Assembly: GCF_025567305.1 (NCBI RefSeq)
Contig: NZ_JAOQJP010000001.1
Coordinates: 62,001-126,000 of the forward strand
DNA: 64,000 bases
Origin: Lentihominibacter butyricus
GTDB taxonomy: Bacteria > Bacillota > Clostridia > Peptostreptococcales > Anaerovoracaceae
Direction of reading: 5' to 3'
Part shown: in pieces, positions 36,404 to 45,436 of the stretch
How positions within the stretch are numbered: position 1 is the stretch's first letter
Layout: every line of letters starts with the position of its first letter
Program-made: the position numbers and the translations under genes
The notes under the pieces: generated by a model
Database searches by the model: none
What the model was told of the DNA's origin: nothing
Seen by the model: the letters and a program-made list of their open reading frames with translations, nothing else

Positions 36404-38029
36404 ATGAAAACAGCAGAAGAGATCCTGAAGGATATCCTGAACAGGAGAGGGATATCAACAGAAGAAGACATTTCCGAATTTTTGTCAGACAGACCAAAGA
36501 AAACATACGATCCATTCCTGCTTCTTAACATGGAGGCGGGAGTGGATTTGTTGTTGTCGGAAATAAATTCAGGAAAAAGGATATGCATATACGGAGATTA
36601 TGATGCTGACGGGGTGACGTCCGTATGCATACTGTCGCATGTTATGAGCATGCTGACGGATAATTTTACATATTATATCCCGTCGAGGTTCAGCGAAGGA
36701 TACGGCCTCAATATGGAAGCGGTATCGCGTATAAAGGACGACGGTGTCGATCTTATCATAACAGTGGACTGCGGGAGCGTGTCATACGAGGAGGTCGAGT
36801 ATGCGAAAAGGCTGGGAATGAAGGTGATCGTGACCGACCATCACAGCATCGAGGATGTGAAAGCCGACTGCATACTGATAAATCCTAAGCAGAAGGAATG
36901 CGGCTATCCTTTCACAGAGCTGGCGGGATGCGGTATTGCGTTCAAGATGGTGCAGGCGATATGCAGAAAGACGGGACTGCCGAAGAGCGTGATAAACGAC
37001 GTGCTGGATCTTGCGGCGATAGGCACGGTGGGAGATATCGTGGCTCTGACAGACGAGAACAGAACGATCGTGAAATACGGACTGATGAGGATCAATGAAG
37101 GCAGGCGCAAATCGCTCAAAAGACTTGCGGAAGCGATATCGCTCAGAACAGTCACATCGGAAAACATCGCTTTCGGCATAGCGCCCCATATAAATGCTGC
37201 TGGCAGGATGGCTCATGCAAAAGAAGCCGTCGAGCTTTTTCAGGCGGAAGACAGCAGGACGATCGAGACAAAGGTCGCGGAGCTGGTCAGGTTCAACACT
37301 GAGAGAAAGGCGAAGCAGAACGACGCATACGAGCGGTGCATGGAAAAGATCACCGGGGCTGAGAACTTCATCGTCCTCGATATGGATGACATACATGAAG
37401 GCATAGCGGGTATCGTTGCAGGAAAGATCAAGGAGACTCTGAACAGACCGGTGATAATAGTGACGCCGTCGGGAGAAGGCGATCTCAAGGGTACGGGACG
37501 CAGTGTCGAGAGCATAGATATATTCGCGCTGCTCAAGCGGCACGACGGCCTTTTCAAGAGATTCGGCGGACACAGGAGTGCGTGCGGTTTCCTGATGAAG
37601 AAAGAAAATCTCGATATCCTGAGGAGCGAGCTGAACAGGGAAGTACAGCTTATGCTCGACGGAGATCCGCACATGTTCGATGTGCCGACAGTGTGGGATG
37701 AGACGATAACTCCGGGAGAGCTGACCATGGAGCTGGCACAGGGTCTTGAAAAGCTGCAGCCGTACGGTCAGGCAAACCCGAAGCCGGTGTTCAGGATGTG
37801 CGATGTGACCGTTTCAAAGCTCAGGTTCATGGGAGATGATGCGGAGCATGCCAGATTCACGGCAGTGGCTTCAGACGGCAGCAGAGCGGACTGCATACTT
37901 TTCAGGAAAGCCGGGGAAAATGCAGACCTGCTTTCGTCCGGAGGTCCGGTCGATATCACAGGCACGATAAATATAAAGGAATGGATGGGAAGAGAAAGCG
38001 TACAGTTTGTTATTGAGGAGGTAATGTGA
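36404..38029 (+). CDS. recJ: Single-stranded-DNA exonuclease RecJ
   Basis: 541 residues, a compact RecJ. The DHH phosphoesterase motifs are present as YGDYDADGVTS (about 64), VDCGS, TDHHS (about 144) and the DHHA1 GGHRSACGF loop, followed by an OB-fold C-terminus. It degrades single-stranded DNA 5' to 3' in recombination and mismatch repair. The stop codon overlaps the ctpA start (TGATG), coupling it to a peptidase gene of unrelated function. Confidence 0.94.
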   Translation: MKTAEEILKDILNRRGISTEEDISEFLSDRPKKTYDPFLLLNMEAGVDLLLSEINSGKRICIYGDYDADGVTSVCILSHVMSMLTDNFTYYIPSRFSEGYGLNMEAVSRIKDDGVDLIITVDCGSVSYEEVEYAKRLGMKVIVTDHHSIEDVKADCILINPKQKECGYPFTELAGCGIAFKMVQAICRKTGLPKSVINDVLDLAAIGTVGDIVALTDENRTIVKYGLMRINEGRRKSLKRLAEAISLRTVTSENIAFGIAPHINAAGRMAHAKEAVELFQAEDSRTIETKVAELVRFNTERKAKQNDAYERCMEKITGAENFIVLDMDDIHEGIAGIVAGKIKETLNRPVIIVTPSGEGDLKGTGRSVESIDIFALLKRHDGLFKRFGGHRSACGFLMKKENLDILRSELNREVQLMLDGDPHMFDVPTVWDETITPGELTMELAQGLEKLQPYGQANPKPVFRMCDVTVSKLRFMGDDAEHARFTAVASDGSRADCILFRKAGENADLLSSGGPVDITGTINIKEWMGRESVQFVIEEVM

Positions 38030-39195
38030 TGGAGATGAAGAAAAAGAAATTTGTGATCTGCATCGTTGCGGCATTCCTTGCGGGAAGCGTGGTGACAGGC
38101 GGAGCCTGTGCTGCCGTGTTCAACGGAGCTCTGGGATACGTCAAGATGTCAAAGAAAGACTACGACGAGATGTCGGGTGTATATGAAAGATACAGCAAGC
38201 TGGAAAGCCTGTACGAAACGATAAACAAGAACTATTATTCGGATGTGGATGACGATGCACTGCTCGACGGAGCGTGCAAGGGTCTTGTATCCGGACTCGA
38301 CGATCCGTATTCGAGCTATATGACTGCCGATGAATACAAGAGCTGGAAGGCCTCGGCAACAGGTGAATATTCAGGCGTGGGCCTGACCTTTGCAGAGGCA
38401 GACGACGGCAGCTTTACAGTAGTGTCTGTATCGAAGGATTCCCCTGCAGAAAAAGCAGGTATGAAGGCCGGCGACATACTGCTCAGGGTCGACGATAAGG
38501 AGTATGATGATCTGGAGCTGATCGCGAACGCTATACGCGGAGACGAGGGCACAAAGGTGACGATCACATATTCAAGAAACGGCAAGGAAGATGAAGTAAC
38601 ACTCACGAGAGCAAAGATAACGCAGCACAGCGTCGAATATGAGATGCTCGACGACAGCACAGGATATATCAGCATCTCTTCATTCATCGAGTCTACGGGA
38701 AATGACTTCAAAAAAGCCCTCAAAGATATCGAAGACAAGGGAGCGAAGAACCTCGTGCTCGATCTGCGCGACAACGGCGGCGGCCTGGTGGATGCAGCGG
38801 TAGAAGTGGCAGACCAGTTCCTCGATGAGGGCGTTGTAGTATATGTCGAAGACAAGAACAAGAACAGGAACGACTACGATTCGAAAGACGGCAAGACAGA
38901 TCTCAACACCGTGGTGCTGGTGAATGAAAACAGTGCGAGTGCGTCGGAGATACTGGCTGCAGCCCTTCAGGACAACGGATTCAAGCTGGTAGGACAGAAT
39001 ACATACGGCAAGGGTGTGATACAGTCGACGGCTGAGCTTTCCGACGGATCGGCGATAAAGCTCACGATAATGCAGTACTTCTCGCCGGACGGCAACAAGA
39101 TACACAAGAAGGGTGTGAAGCCTGACTACGAAGTGAAAAACGAGGAAGACAGCAGCACTGACGCACAGCTCGAAAAAGCTCTCAGCCTGTTCTGA
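38029..39195 (+). CDS. ctpA: C-terminal processing peptidase (S41, CtpA type)
   Basis: 388 residues from the ATG at 38029, with GAGGAGG 7 bases upstream. An N-terminal membrane anchor (about 8-30) is followed by a PDZ domain (about 100-180) and the S41 protease core with NENSASASEI (catalytic Ser about 302) and TYGKGVIQ (catalytic Lys about 328). It is expected outside the membrane, trimming or degrading exported proteins; in some bacteria CtpA degrades peptidoglycan hydrolases, which would fit the adjacent M23 gene. It overlaps recJ by one base. Confidence 0.94.
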   Translation: MEMKKKKFVICIVAAFLAGSVVTGGACAAVFNGALGYVKMSKKDYDEMSGVYERYSKLESLYETINKNYYSDVDDDALLDGACKGLVSGLDDPYSSYMTADEYKSWKASATGEYSGVGLTFAEADDGSFTVVSVSKDSPAEKAGMKAGDILLRVDDKEYDDLELIANAIRGDEGTKVTITYSRNGKEDEVTLTRAKITQHSVEYEMLDDSTGYISISSFIESTGNDFKKALKDIEDKGAKNLVLDLRDNGGGLVDAAVEVADQFLDEGVVVYVEDKNKNRNDYDSKDGKTDLNTVVLVNENSASASEILAAALQDNGFKLVGQNTYGKGVIQSTAELSDGSAIKLTIMQYFSPDGNKIHKKGVKPDYEVKNEEDSSTDAQLEKALSLF

Positions 39196-39256
39196 TGAGG
39201 CCGGTATATCTCGGTCACTGCACGCTGACCCACACTGATTCGCACACTGATTCACG

Positions 39257-39307
39257 CTTTAAAGCTTTAAAGTAATCATTGACTGAGAAAGCCGGAAATG
39301 ATATAAT
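39257..39307 (+). promoter_or_regulatory. Promoter and palindromic operator candidate of the TrpR-like gene
   Basis: TTGACT (39279), 17 bases and a perfect TATAAT (39302). Just upstream, 39257-39272 is a perfect 16-base palindrome, CTTTAAAGCTTTAAAG, that is also a direct repeat of an 8-base palindrome. The next gene encodes a DNA-binding protein, so self-regulation is possible. Confidence 0.7.
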
Positions 39308-39342
39308 CCAGTTACAGACGTGTGTGATGAAAGGAGCATGAT

Positions 39343-39645
39343 ATGGCATACGAATCCAGATTCAAGAGAGAAGATATAGATGAGCTTTTTAAAGCGATAC
39401 TGCTGCTTCAGGATGAGGAAGACTGCTACAGATTCTTTGAAGACATATGTACTGTCAACGAGATACACGCTATCGCACAGAGGCTTCAGGTGGCGAAGCT
39501 GCTGTCTGAGAACAAGACCTACAGTGAGATAGAGAACATAACGAAGGCATCGACTGCCACGATAAGCAGGATAAACAAGTGCCTCGTATACGGATCCGAC
39601 GGATACAGGAGGATCCTCGAAAGACTGGCAGAGTCAGAAAAGTGA
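39343..39645 (+). CDS. TrpR-like protein, YerC/YecD family
   Basis: 100-residue all-helical DNA-binding protein of the Trp-repressor fold. The helix-turn-helix part is IAQRLQVAKLLSENKTYSEI followed by TKASTATISRINKCL. Firmicute members are widespread but their operator and ligand are not established. It stands alone between its own promoter and a terminator. Confidence 0.88.
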   Translation: MAYESRFKREDIDELFKAILLLQDEEDCYRFFEDICTVNEIHAIAQRLQVAKLLSENKTYSEIENITKASTATISRINKCLVYGSDGYRRILERLAESEK

Positions 39646-39680
39646 GAACTGGCGCGACTTGAATACGACCAGACATAGCA

Positions 39681-39712
39681 AAAGCGGCGGACATTAAATA
39701 GTCCGCCTTTTT
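39681..39712 (+). terminator. Rho-independent terminator
   Basis: GGCGGAC and GTCCGCC form a 7-pair stem around an eight-base loop, followed by TTTTT; A-rich on the 5' side. Confidence 0.85.
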
Positions 39713-39760
39713 ATCGCTCTTTATCATTTGACGTGTGAGAGGCTTTCAGGGGATCATTTT

Positions 39761-40300
39761 ATGGAATTATATATATATGAAAACTACAGAGACATGTTTC
39801 CGGAGGCGTCAGGCAGAGAGCTGACCGATCTGCTGATACTTGATGCGCTTCGTCAGTGCGGGGTGCATGCGGGGCGCGTGGAGCGGACGGACAGGGGCAA
39901 GCCATATATCGCCGGCGTTTGTACAGATCCGGATGAGGACAGAGCTATCTGCGATAATAGCGACGGCCGGCCGTATATATCGGTGAGCCACAGCGGAGCG
40001 TATTTCGGCTGCCTGGTCTCAGATGTGCCTGCGGGACTCGACATACAACAGGAGAGAAACGTCAGAGTCGAAAAGGTCAGCCGCAGATATTTTACAGAAG
40101 AAGAACAGCGCTATATAGAGAAAACGGGCAGCGACGGCTTCTTTTTACTGTGGGCGCGGAAAGAGGCTTACTGCAAATACACGGGCAGAGGCCTGGAAGA
40201 GATACTGGGAGGCACGCCGGTGCTTGGCCGCAGCGACGTGGAATTCACGGATTTTCAGCTTGAGAAAGGGATGTATTGTTCATGCTGCAGAAAGATATAG
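39761..40300 (+). CDS. 4'-phosphopantetheinyl transferase, Sfp type
   Basis: 179 residues from the ATG at 39761 behind AGGGG. Transfers phosphopantetheine from CoA to carrier proteins. ISVSHSGAYFGCLV, GLDIQ and WARKEAYCKYTGRG match the family, although the usual Glu of GxDIE is Gln here. The length is shorter than typical Sfp (about 225). No carrier-protein or peptide-synthase gene lies in the window. Its end overlaps the transporter gene by 19 bases. Confidence 0.88.
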   Translation: MELYIYENYRDMFPEASGRELTDLLILDALRQCGVHAGRVERTDRGKPYIAGVCTDPDEDRAICDNSDGRPYISVSHSGAYFGCLVSDVPAGLDIQQERNVRVEKVSRRYFTEEEQRYIEKTGSDGFFLLWARKEAYCKYTGRGLEEILGGTPVLGRSDVEFTDFQLEKGMYCSCCRKI

Positions 40301-41211
40301 ATAGAAGAAAAGGTTACACGGCGGCAGTCTTTTTCTCGGTACTCGTGGGATTTTCATTCCTCGGGATAAAGATATGCCAGAGATACACGGGCGGACTCAA
40401 TCTGCTGTGCTACAGATACGCATTCGCGTTCGTGGCAATGATGCTGCTGATGGCGCTCAGGATAGTGAAGATAGACATCAGGAACAAGCCTAAGGGAAAG
40501 TTGATGCTGACAGCATTTTTTTACGTGGGCTTCATGGCGCTGCAGGTGGTCGGTCTGTCGCACTCGACCTCTGTAGAAGGGTCGATAATATTCGCAGTGG
40601 TGCCGATACTTGTAAAGATCATAGCTTCGGTTTTCCTCGGTGAAAAATCGTCGTGGGTCGAGAACGTATTCATATGCCTGACGGTCGCGTCACTGGTTTT
40701 CATGATCGTGATGGGTGCGGCGAAGATCACGATAGATCCGCTGGGAACGGTGCTGCTGCTGATCTCGAGCATAATGATGGCTCTCAGCAACATACTTATG
40801 AGGTACACGAGGAACGACTATGCTCCGATAGAGATAACGTTTTCTATAGTTGTGTTCGGATTCATCGTGTTCCATATAGCGTTCATAGTCAAATACATCA
40901 TCACGGGCGAGAGCTTCGGAGATTATTTCTCGGCGCTGGCGATCCCTCAGGTGCTCGTTGCGGGCGCATACCTGGGTATCGGATGCATACTGCTGTCGGC
41001 ACATCTGATGAGCTATATGCTGAGCAAGATGGAGGCTGCAAAGGGCACGATATTCGGCAATGTCTCGACTGCTATCTCGATAGTTGCAGGCGTTGTCGTA
41101 CTCGGTGAAGATCTGATGTGGTATCACATAGTATGCACGGCTCTGATAATCGCAGGCGTCGTAGGCATGAGCCTCAGCGGCAGAAAAAAGGAAGAAAGCA
41201 ATGAACAGTGA
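40282..41211 (+). CDS. EamA/DMT-family transporter
   Basis: 309 residues from the ATG at 40282 (a TTG six bases earlier is possible), with GAAAGGGA upstream. Ten predicted membrane helices in two repeats, typical of drug/metabolite transporters; GEKSSWVENV and the second repeat ending LGEDLMWYHIVCTALIIAGV are characteristic. The substrate is unknown. It overlaps the genes on both sides, so expression is tightly linked to them. Confidence 0.9.
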   Translation: MLQKDIDRRKGYTAAVFFSVLVGFSFLGIKICQRYTGGLNLLCYRYAFAFVAMMLLMALRIVKIDIRNKPKGKLMLTAFFYVGFMALQVVGLSHSTSVEGSIIFAVVPILVKIIASVFLGEKSSWVENVFICLTVASLVFMIVMGAAKITIDPLGTVLLLISSIMMALSNILMRYTRNDYAPIEITFSIVVFGFIVFHIAFIVKYIITGESFGDYFSALAIPQVLVAGAYLGIGCILLSAHLMSYMLSKMEAAKGTIFGNVSTAISIVAGVVVLGEDLMWYHIVCTALIIAGVVGMSLSGRKKEESNEQ

Positions 41212-42064
41212 AAACAACAGGATCAGCGACAGCATAAAGATCAGCTTCCTTGTGGAGAACAAGACGGATAACCCCGGCATCATCGCGGAGCACGGGCTTT
41301 CCATATACATAGAGACACCCGAACGAAGGATACTGTTCGATGCGGGTGCCACGGATATACTGGCACACAATGCGGAGCGTATGGGCATCGATCTGGCAGA
41401 GGCGGATCTGGCGGTGGTCAGCCACGGGCATTACGATCATACGGGCGGATTCCCGGCGTTCTGCAGGATAAATGAAAGGGCGCCTATATACATCCATCGC
41501 GATGCGTTCAGAGAATCGTACTCGCTGCGAGACGGCAGGCTGCACGGTTCCAACGACGGCATCAGATGGACAGCTGAGGAAAAAGCCGAGATAGGCGGCA
41601 GGCTCGTGAAAACGGACGGGCCTCTATGGATCACAGATGACATATGCGTGACGGGGTCGATCGTAAAAGAGGAAGGCTTCGTTCCATCCGAAAGCTTTTA
41701 CTATACGGACGAGGACGGGAACATAGCAGAAGACGATATGTCGCACGAACAGTGCCTGGTGATAAGACAGCCCGGCGGACTTTACATATTCTCGGGATGC
41801 AGCCATACAGGAGTGATATCCGCTATGGATACGGCGAAGAGCCTTTTTCCGGGGGAAAAGATCGCGCTGCTGGTCGCAGGCATGCACCTTTACAGCGCAG
41901 CAGATGAAGTAAGAAAAAATGTAGTGGAGCGAGTGGCGGCGGAAGCGCCGGATTGCGTGATGCCGGTGCACTGCACGGGAATAAAGGCCATATGCGATCT
42001 TCGCAGCATGCTCGGAGATGCGTGCATAGTGGCGACAGCGGGGGACAGTTATGGCGGATGTTAG
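41201..42064 (+). CDS. Metallo-beta-lactamase-fold hydrolase
   Basis: 287 residues. ADLAVVSHGHYDHTGGF supplies the HxHxDH zinc ligands; FSGCSHTG, GGMHL-like (AGMHLYS) and PVHCTG continue the pattern. This subgroup resembles archaeal dihydropterin phosphate synthase-type MBL proteins, but the reaction in bacteria is not settled. It overlaps the transporter by 11 bases and recX by 14. Confidence 0.88.
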   Translation: MNSENNRISDSIKISFLVENKTDNPGIIAEHGLSIYIETPERRILFDAGATDILAHNAERMGIDLAEADLAVVSHGHYDHTGGFPAFCRINERAPIYIHRDAFRESYSLRDGRLHGSNDGIRWTAEEKAEIGGRLVKTDGPLWITDDICVTGSIVKEEGFVPSESFYYTDEDGNIAEDDMSHEQCLVIRQPGGLYIFSGCSHTGVISAMDTAKSLFPGEKIALLVAGMHLYSAADEVRKNVVERVAAEAPDCVMPVHCTGIKAICDLRSMLGDACIVATAGDSYGGC

Positions 42065-42515
42065 AGAAAGCGCAGTCAGATATCTGAATGTGAAGCCGAG
42101 GACGAGGCAGCAGGTCATGCAGTATCTGAAGCGAAAGGGATTCGAGGACGGAGAGATAAAGGACACAGTCGATGAGCTGGAGGCTCGCAGATATATAAAC
42201 GATCTCGACTACAGCATCATGTATTTCGAGTACGGTTTTGAAAAAGGCCGCGGGATATCGAGGATAAAGCGCGAGCTCGCGGAGAAAGGCGTGCCGACAG
42301 ACATCATCAGCGCGGCGTTCGATGAGCTCGACGATGTCCCTGATCAGTACAGCGAGGCGCAGAAGATAGCGGACAGCATGCTGATCGGGATCGATACGGA
42401 AGAACTCGATTACGACGGGATGCGAAGGCTCCAGGCGAAAATAGGCAGGAGGCTGGCATCGCGCGGTTTTTCACAGGATATAGTGTACAGGATAATCAAC
42501 GGGCTGCGCAAATAG
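42051..42515 (+). CDS. recX: Regulatory protein RecX
   Basis: 154 residues, three-helix repeat protein that binds and restrains RecA filaments. LNVKPRTRQQVMQYLKRKGF, LEARRYINDLDYS and GRGISRIKRELAEKG are classic RecX segments. It overlaps the metallo-hydrolase gene by 14 bases; recA is not in the window. Confidence 0.93.
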   Translation: MADVRESAVRYLNVKPRTRQQVMQYLKRKGFEDGEIKDTVDELEARRYINDLDYSIMYFEYGFEKGRGISRIKRELAEKGVPTDIISAAFDELDDVPDQYSEAQKIADSMLIGIDTEELDYDGMRRLQAKIGRRLASRGFSQDIVYRIINGLRK

Positions 42516-42664
42516 CAGGGCGCAGCAGAACGCCGGACGCGGCATCGCGCTGATCGCCGGGATCAGCGGCATCGTGGAGAATGCCGGCCGGGTGCATCAC
42601 AACGAGCGCGGCACATCGCGGTAATCGCAGAGTTTCGCGGGCCGGCGGCAGAGAGGGAGTATAG

Positions 42665-43363
42665 ATGAAAGAACAGTTTGTCAGGACAGGGATGCTGGTG
42701 GGTGAAGGCGGCGTAGATGCGCTGGCTTCGGCGTCAGTGATAGTGTTTGGCATCGGCGGGGTAGGCAGTTATGTCACGGAAGGTCTTGCGCGTGCCGGAG
42801 TAGGGCGTATAACGCTGGTCGACAAGGACACGATAGATATCAGTAATATAAACAGGCAGCTGCCTGCGCTCCACAGTACTGTGGGGAGGCCGAAGGCTCA
42901 GGTGATGGCTGAGCGCGTGGCTGATATAAATCCCGACTGCAGGATAGAGGCGGTACAGTGCTTTTTCCTGCCGGACACTGCAGATGATTTTGATTTCAGC
43001 ACATATGACTACGTCGTAGATGCGATAGACAACGTCACGGGAAAGCTGGCGATCATCGAGAAGGCATACCGCGAGGGAGCGCCGGTGATCTCGTCGATGG
43101 GAACAGGGAACAAGCTGGATCCTTCGGGATTCAGGATATCGACGATAGAAAAGACGAAGGTGTGCCCGCTGGCTAAAGTGATGCGAAAGGAGCTGCGGGC
43201 AAGAGGTATAGAGGGCGTCAAGGTGCTGTACTCCGAGGAGCTGCCGATAAGGCACGGCATGGGCTCGACTCCGGGAAGCATATCGTTCGTGCCGTCTGTG
43301 GCAGGGCTGATGATCGCCGGTGAGGTGATAAGAGATATATGCGCACGAAAGGTGCAGGAATAG
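42665..43363 (+). CDS. tcdA: tRNA threonylcarbamoyladenosine dehydratase (TcdA/CsdL)
   Basis: 232-residue E1-like enzyme that cyclises t6A37 in tRNA using ATP. GIGGVGSYVTEGLARAGVG is the nucleotide-binding loop, DKDTIDISNINRQ is the adenylation motif, and VVDAIDNVTGK matches the family. Preceded by a 149-base GC-rich spacer (42516-42664) with a CTGATC/GATCAG inverted repeat but no T run; nothing else is recognised there. Confidence 0.92.
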   Translation: MKEQFVRTGMLVGEGGVDALASASVIVFGIGGVGSYVTEGLARAGVGRITLVDKDTIDISNINRQLPALHSTVGRPKAQVMAERVADINPDCRIEAVQCFFLPDTADDFDFSTYDYVVDAIDNVTGKLAIIEKAYREGAPVISSMGTGNKLDPSGFRISTIEKTKVCPLAKVMRKELRARGIEGVKVLYSEELPIRHGMGSTPGSISFVPSVAGLMIAGEVIRDICARKVQE

Positions 43364-43381
43364 ATAAGGAAAGGTAGCGAA

Positions 43382-44662
43382 ATGGGAAATCAGAGTATCC
43401 TTCTGGCAGGACTGTTTGTAGCAGTGACAGCACTTGCAGTCCTCGTCATAATACTGATGATAAAGATATCAAGAGGCGGAGCAGGCGGCATCGGAAACGA
43501 AGCCGAGCTCAGGTGTGAGATACGCGAAGAGATGCGCAGATCGAGGCAGGAGATGAGCAAAACCGTCCAGCTGAGCGTCAGGCAGATGGGAGAGATGATC
43601 GCGCAGAACCAGCGCGAGAGCACAGAGAACCAGAGCCGCAGGCTGGCCGAGCTCAACAGACAGCTGGCAAGCACATCTATGGGCATAGAACAGAGGCTTG
43701 AAAACATCAGGATCTCCATGGAAAAGAAGATCACGATGATGACGGATGAGAACAACAGGCAGCTTTCCGAGATGAGGAACACGGTCGATGAGAAGCTCCA
43801 GAAGACCCTGGAAGACAGGATCGGCAGATCGTTCAGACAGGTCAGCGACACTCTTGAGCAGGTGACGAGAGGGCTGGGGCAGATGCAGACGCTGGCTGCC
43901 GGAGTCGGAGATCTGAAAAAAGTTCTTTCAAATGTGAAGACAAGAGGCATAGTCGGAGAGATACAGCTTGGCGCGATACTGGCGCAGATACTTTCCCCGG
44001 AACAGTACGACGAGAACGTCGCTGTGAAGGGCGGCAGCGAGCGAGTGGAATTTGCAGTAAAATTCCCTGGTGAAGGCGACAGGCCTGTATACCTGCCGAT
44101 AGACTCTAAATTCCCGGCAGATGCATACACGAGACTGCTCGACGCGTACGACACGGGTGACAGGCAGCTGATAAAGGCTGCGACGGACGGGCTGAGGAAC
44201 GCCGTGCTCAAGGCGGCAAAAGACATCAGGACGAAATACATAAGTCCGCCGTACACGACTGAATTCGCGATAATGTTCCTGCCGTTCGAAGGTCTGTATG
44301 CCGAAGTGCTCAGGCTGGGACTTGTGGACACGCTGCAGAGAGACTACCGCATAAACATAGCGGGACCGACGACGATGGCGGCGATGCTCAACAGCTTCCA
44401 GATGGGCTTCAGGTCTCTGGCGCTGCAGAAGCAGTCAGGCGAAGTATGGGATACGCTTGCAAAGGTGAGGACCGAGTTCGACAAGTTCGGAGACGTGCTC
44501 GTCAAGACACAGACAAAGATGGAGCAGGCACAGAAGGATCTCGAAAAGCTCGTAGGTGTGAGAACAAGAGGCATACAGCGAGCACTCAAGGGAGTTGCGA
44601 CGGTCGGAGAGCCTGAAGAGACGGGAGACAGCAGGCAGGATACGCTGAAGTTTTTCGAATAA
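43382..44662 (+). CDS. rmuC: RmuC-family DNA recombination protein
   Basis: 426 residues: N-terminal membrane helix (about 5-24), coiled coil (about 35-170), then the RmuC nuclease-like core with TRGIVGEIQLGAILAQIL, PIDSKFPADAY and FLPFEGLYAEVLR. In E. coli it limits inversion between short repeats. It follows tcdA closely (18 bases) and may share its transcript. Confidence 0.93.
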   Translation: MGNQSILLAGLFVAVTALAVLVIILMIKISRGGAGGIGNEAELRCEIREEMRRSRQEMSKTVQLSVRQMGEMIAQNQRESTENQSRRLAELNRQLASTSMGIEQRLENIRISMEKKITMMTDENNRQLSEMRNTVDEKLQKTLEDRIGRSFRQVSDTLEQVTRGLGQMQTLAAGVGDLKKVLSNVKTRGIVGEIQLGAILAQILSPEQYDENVAVKGGSERVEFAVKFPGEGDRPVYLPIDSKFPADAYTRLLDAYDTGDRQLIKAATDGLRNAVLKAAKDIRTKYISPPYTTEFAIMFLPFEGLYAEVLRLGLVDTLQRDYRINIAGPTTMAAMLNSFQMGFRSLALQKQSGEVWDTLAKVRTEFDKFGDVLVKTQTKMEQAQKDLEKLVGVRTRGIQRALKGVATVGEPEETGDSRQDTLKFFE

Positions 44663-44692
44663 AATAAACAGAAACACAGAGGATGGATATAA

Positions 44693-45406
44693 ATGAGCAT
44701 ATATGCTATAGCAGACCTGCACCTTTCATTCGATCCTGCGGTCGACAAGCCGATGGACATATACGGCCCGAGGTGGTACGATCATGCCGAAAGGCTCAGG
44801 AAGAACTGGTGCAGCAGTATATCGGAAGACGACACGGTCATACTGCCGGGTGATATTTCATGGGGGCTGAAGCTGGAGTCGGCGAAGTACGATCTGGACT
44901 GGGTCGATGCACTGCCCGGCCGCAAGATCATCACTAAGGGAAATCATGACCTGTGGTGGAGCGGCATAACAAAACTCAATAAAATGTATGAAACAGTCAC
45001 GTTCCTGCAGAATGACTGCTGTGTTGCCGAAGGCATTTATATATGCGGGACGAGAGGCTGGCTGACGCCGGACAACGATGACTTCGGCGAGGACGACGAG
45101 CGGATCTACAAGAGAGAGATGCTCAGGCTCAGAGCTTCACTGGACAAGGCGGTGAAGATGGCGGCAGATGCGGGAGAAGAGCCGGACATACTCGGCGTGC
45201 TGCATTATCCGCCGGTATCGAAGCAGACGGCGTTTTCGGGGTTCCAGCAGATATTCGATGATTACGGTGTAAAGCGCGTGATATACGGGCATGTCCACGG
45301 CGAAGACGGCTTCAGGACTGCCATAGAGGGCGTGCATCACGGTGTGGAGTACAGCCTCGTATCGCTTGACAGGCTGAACTGCGTGCCGCTTTGCATAAAA
45401 CCGTAG
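44693..45406 (+). CDS. Metallophosphoesterase
   Basis: 237-residue calcineurin-like phosphoesterase. Metal motifs in order: ADLHLSF, PGDISWG, GNHDLWW, LHYPP and GHVHG. The subgroup is a conserved firmicute hypothetical phosphohydrolase whose substrate is unknown. Confidence 0.9.
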   Translation: MSIYAIADLHLSFDPAVDKPMDIYGPRWYDHAERLRKNWCSSISEDDTVILPGDISWGLKLESAKYDLDWVDALPGRKIITKGNHDLWWSGITKLNKMYETVTFLQNDCCVAEGIYICGTRGWLTPDNDDFGEDDERIYKREMLRLRASLDKAVKMAADAGEEPDILGVLHYPPVSKQTAFSGFQQIFDDYGVKRVIYGHVHGEDGFRTAIEGVHHGVEYSLVSLDRLNCVPLCIKP

Positions 45407-45436
45407 AAACCCGGAGGGACAGGAGGTTTGTATCAG

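Noticed and set aside
42516..42664. Small RNA or degraded gene in the GC-rich spacer before tcdA
   Set aside because: Composition differs from neighbours and an inverted repeat is present, but there is no promoter, terminator or coding pattern to support a call.
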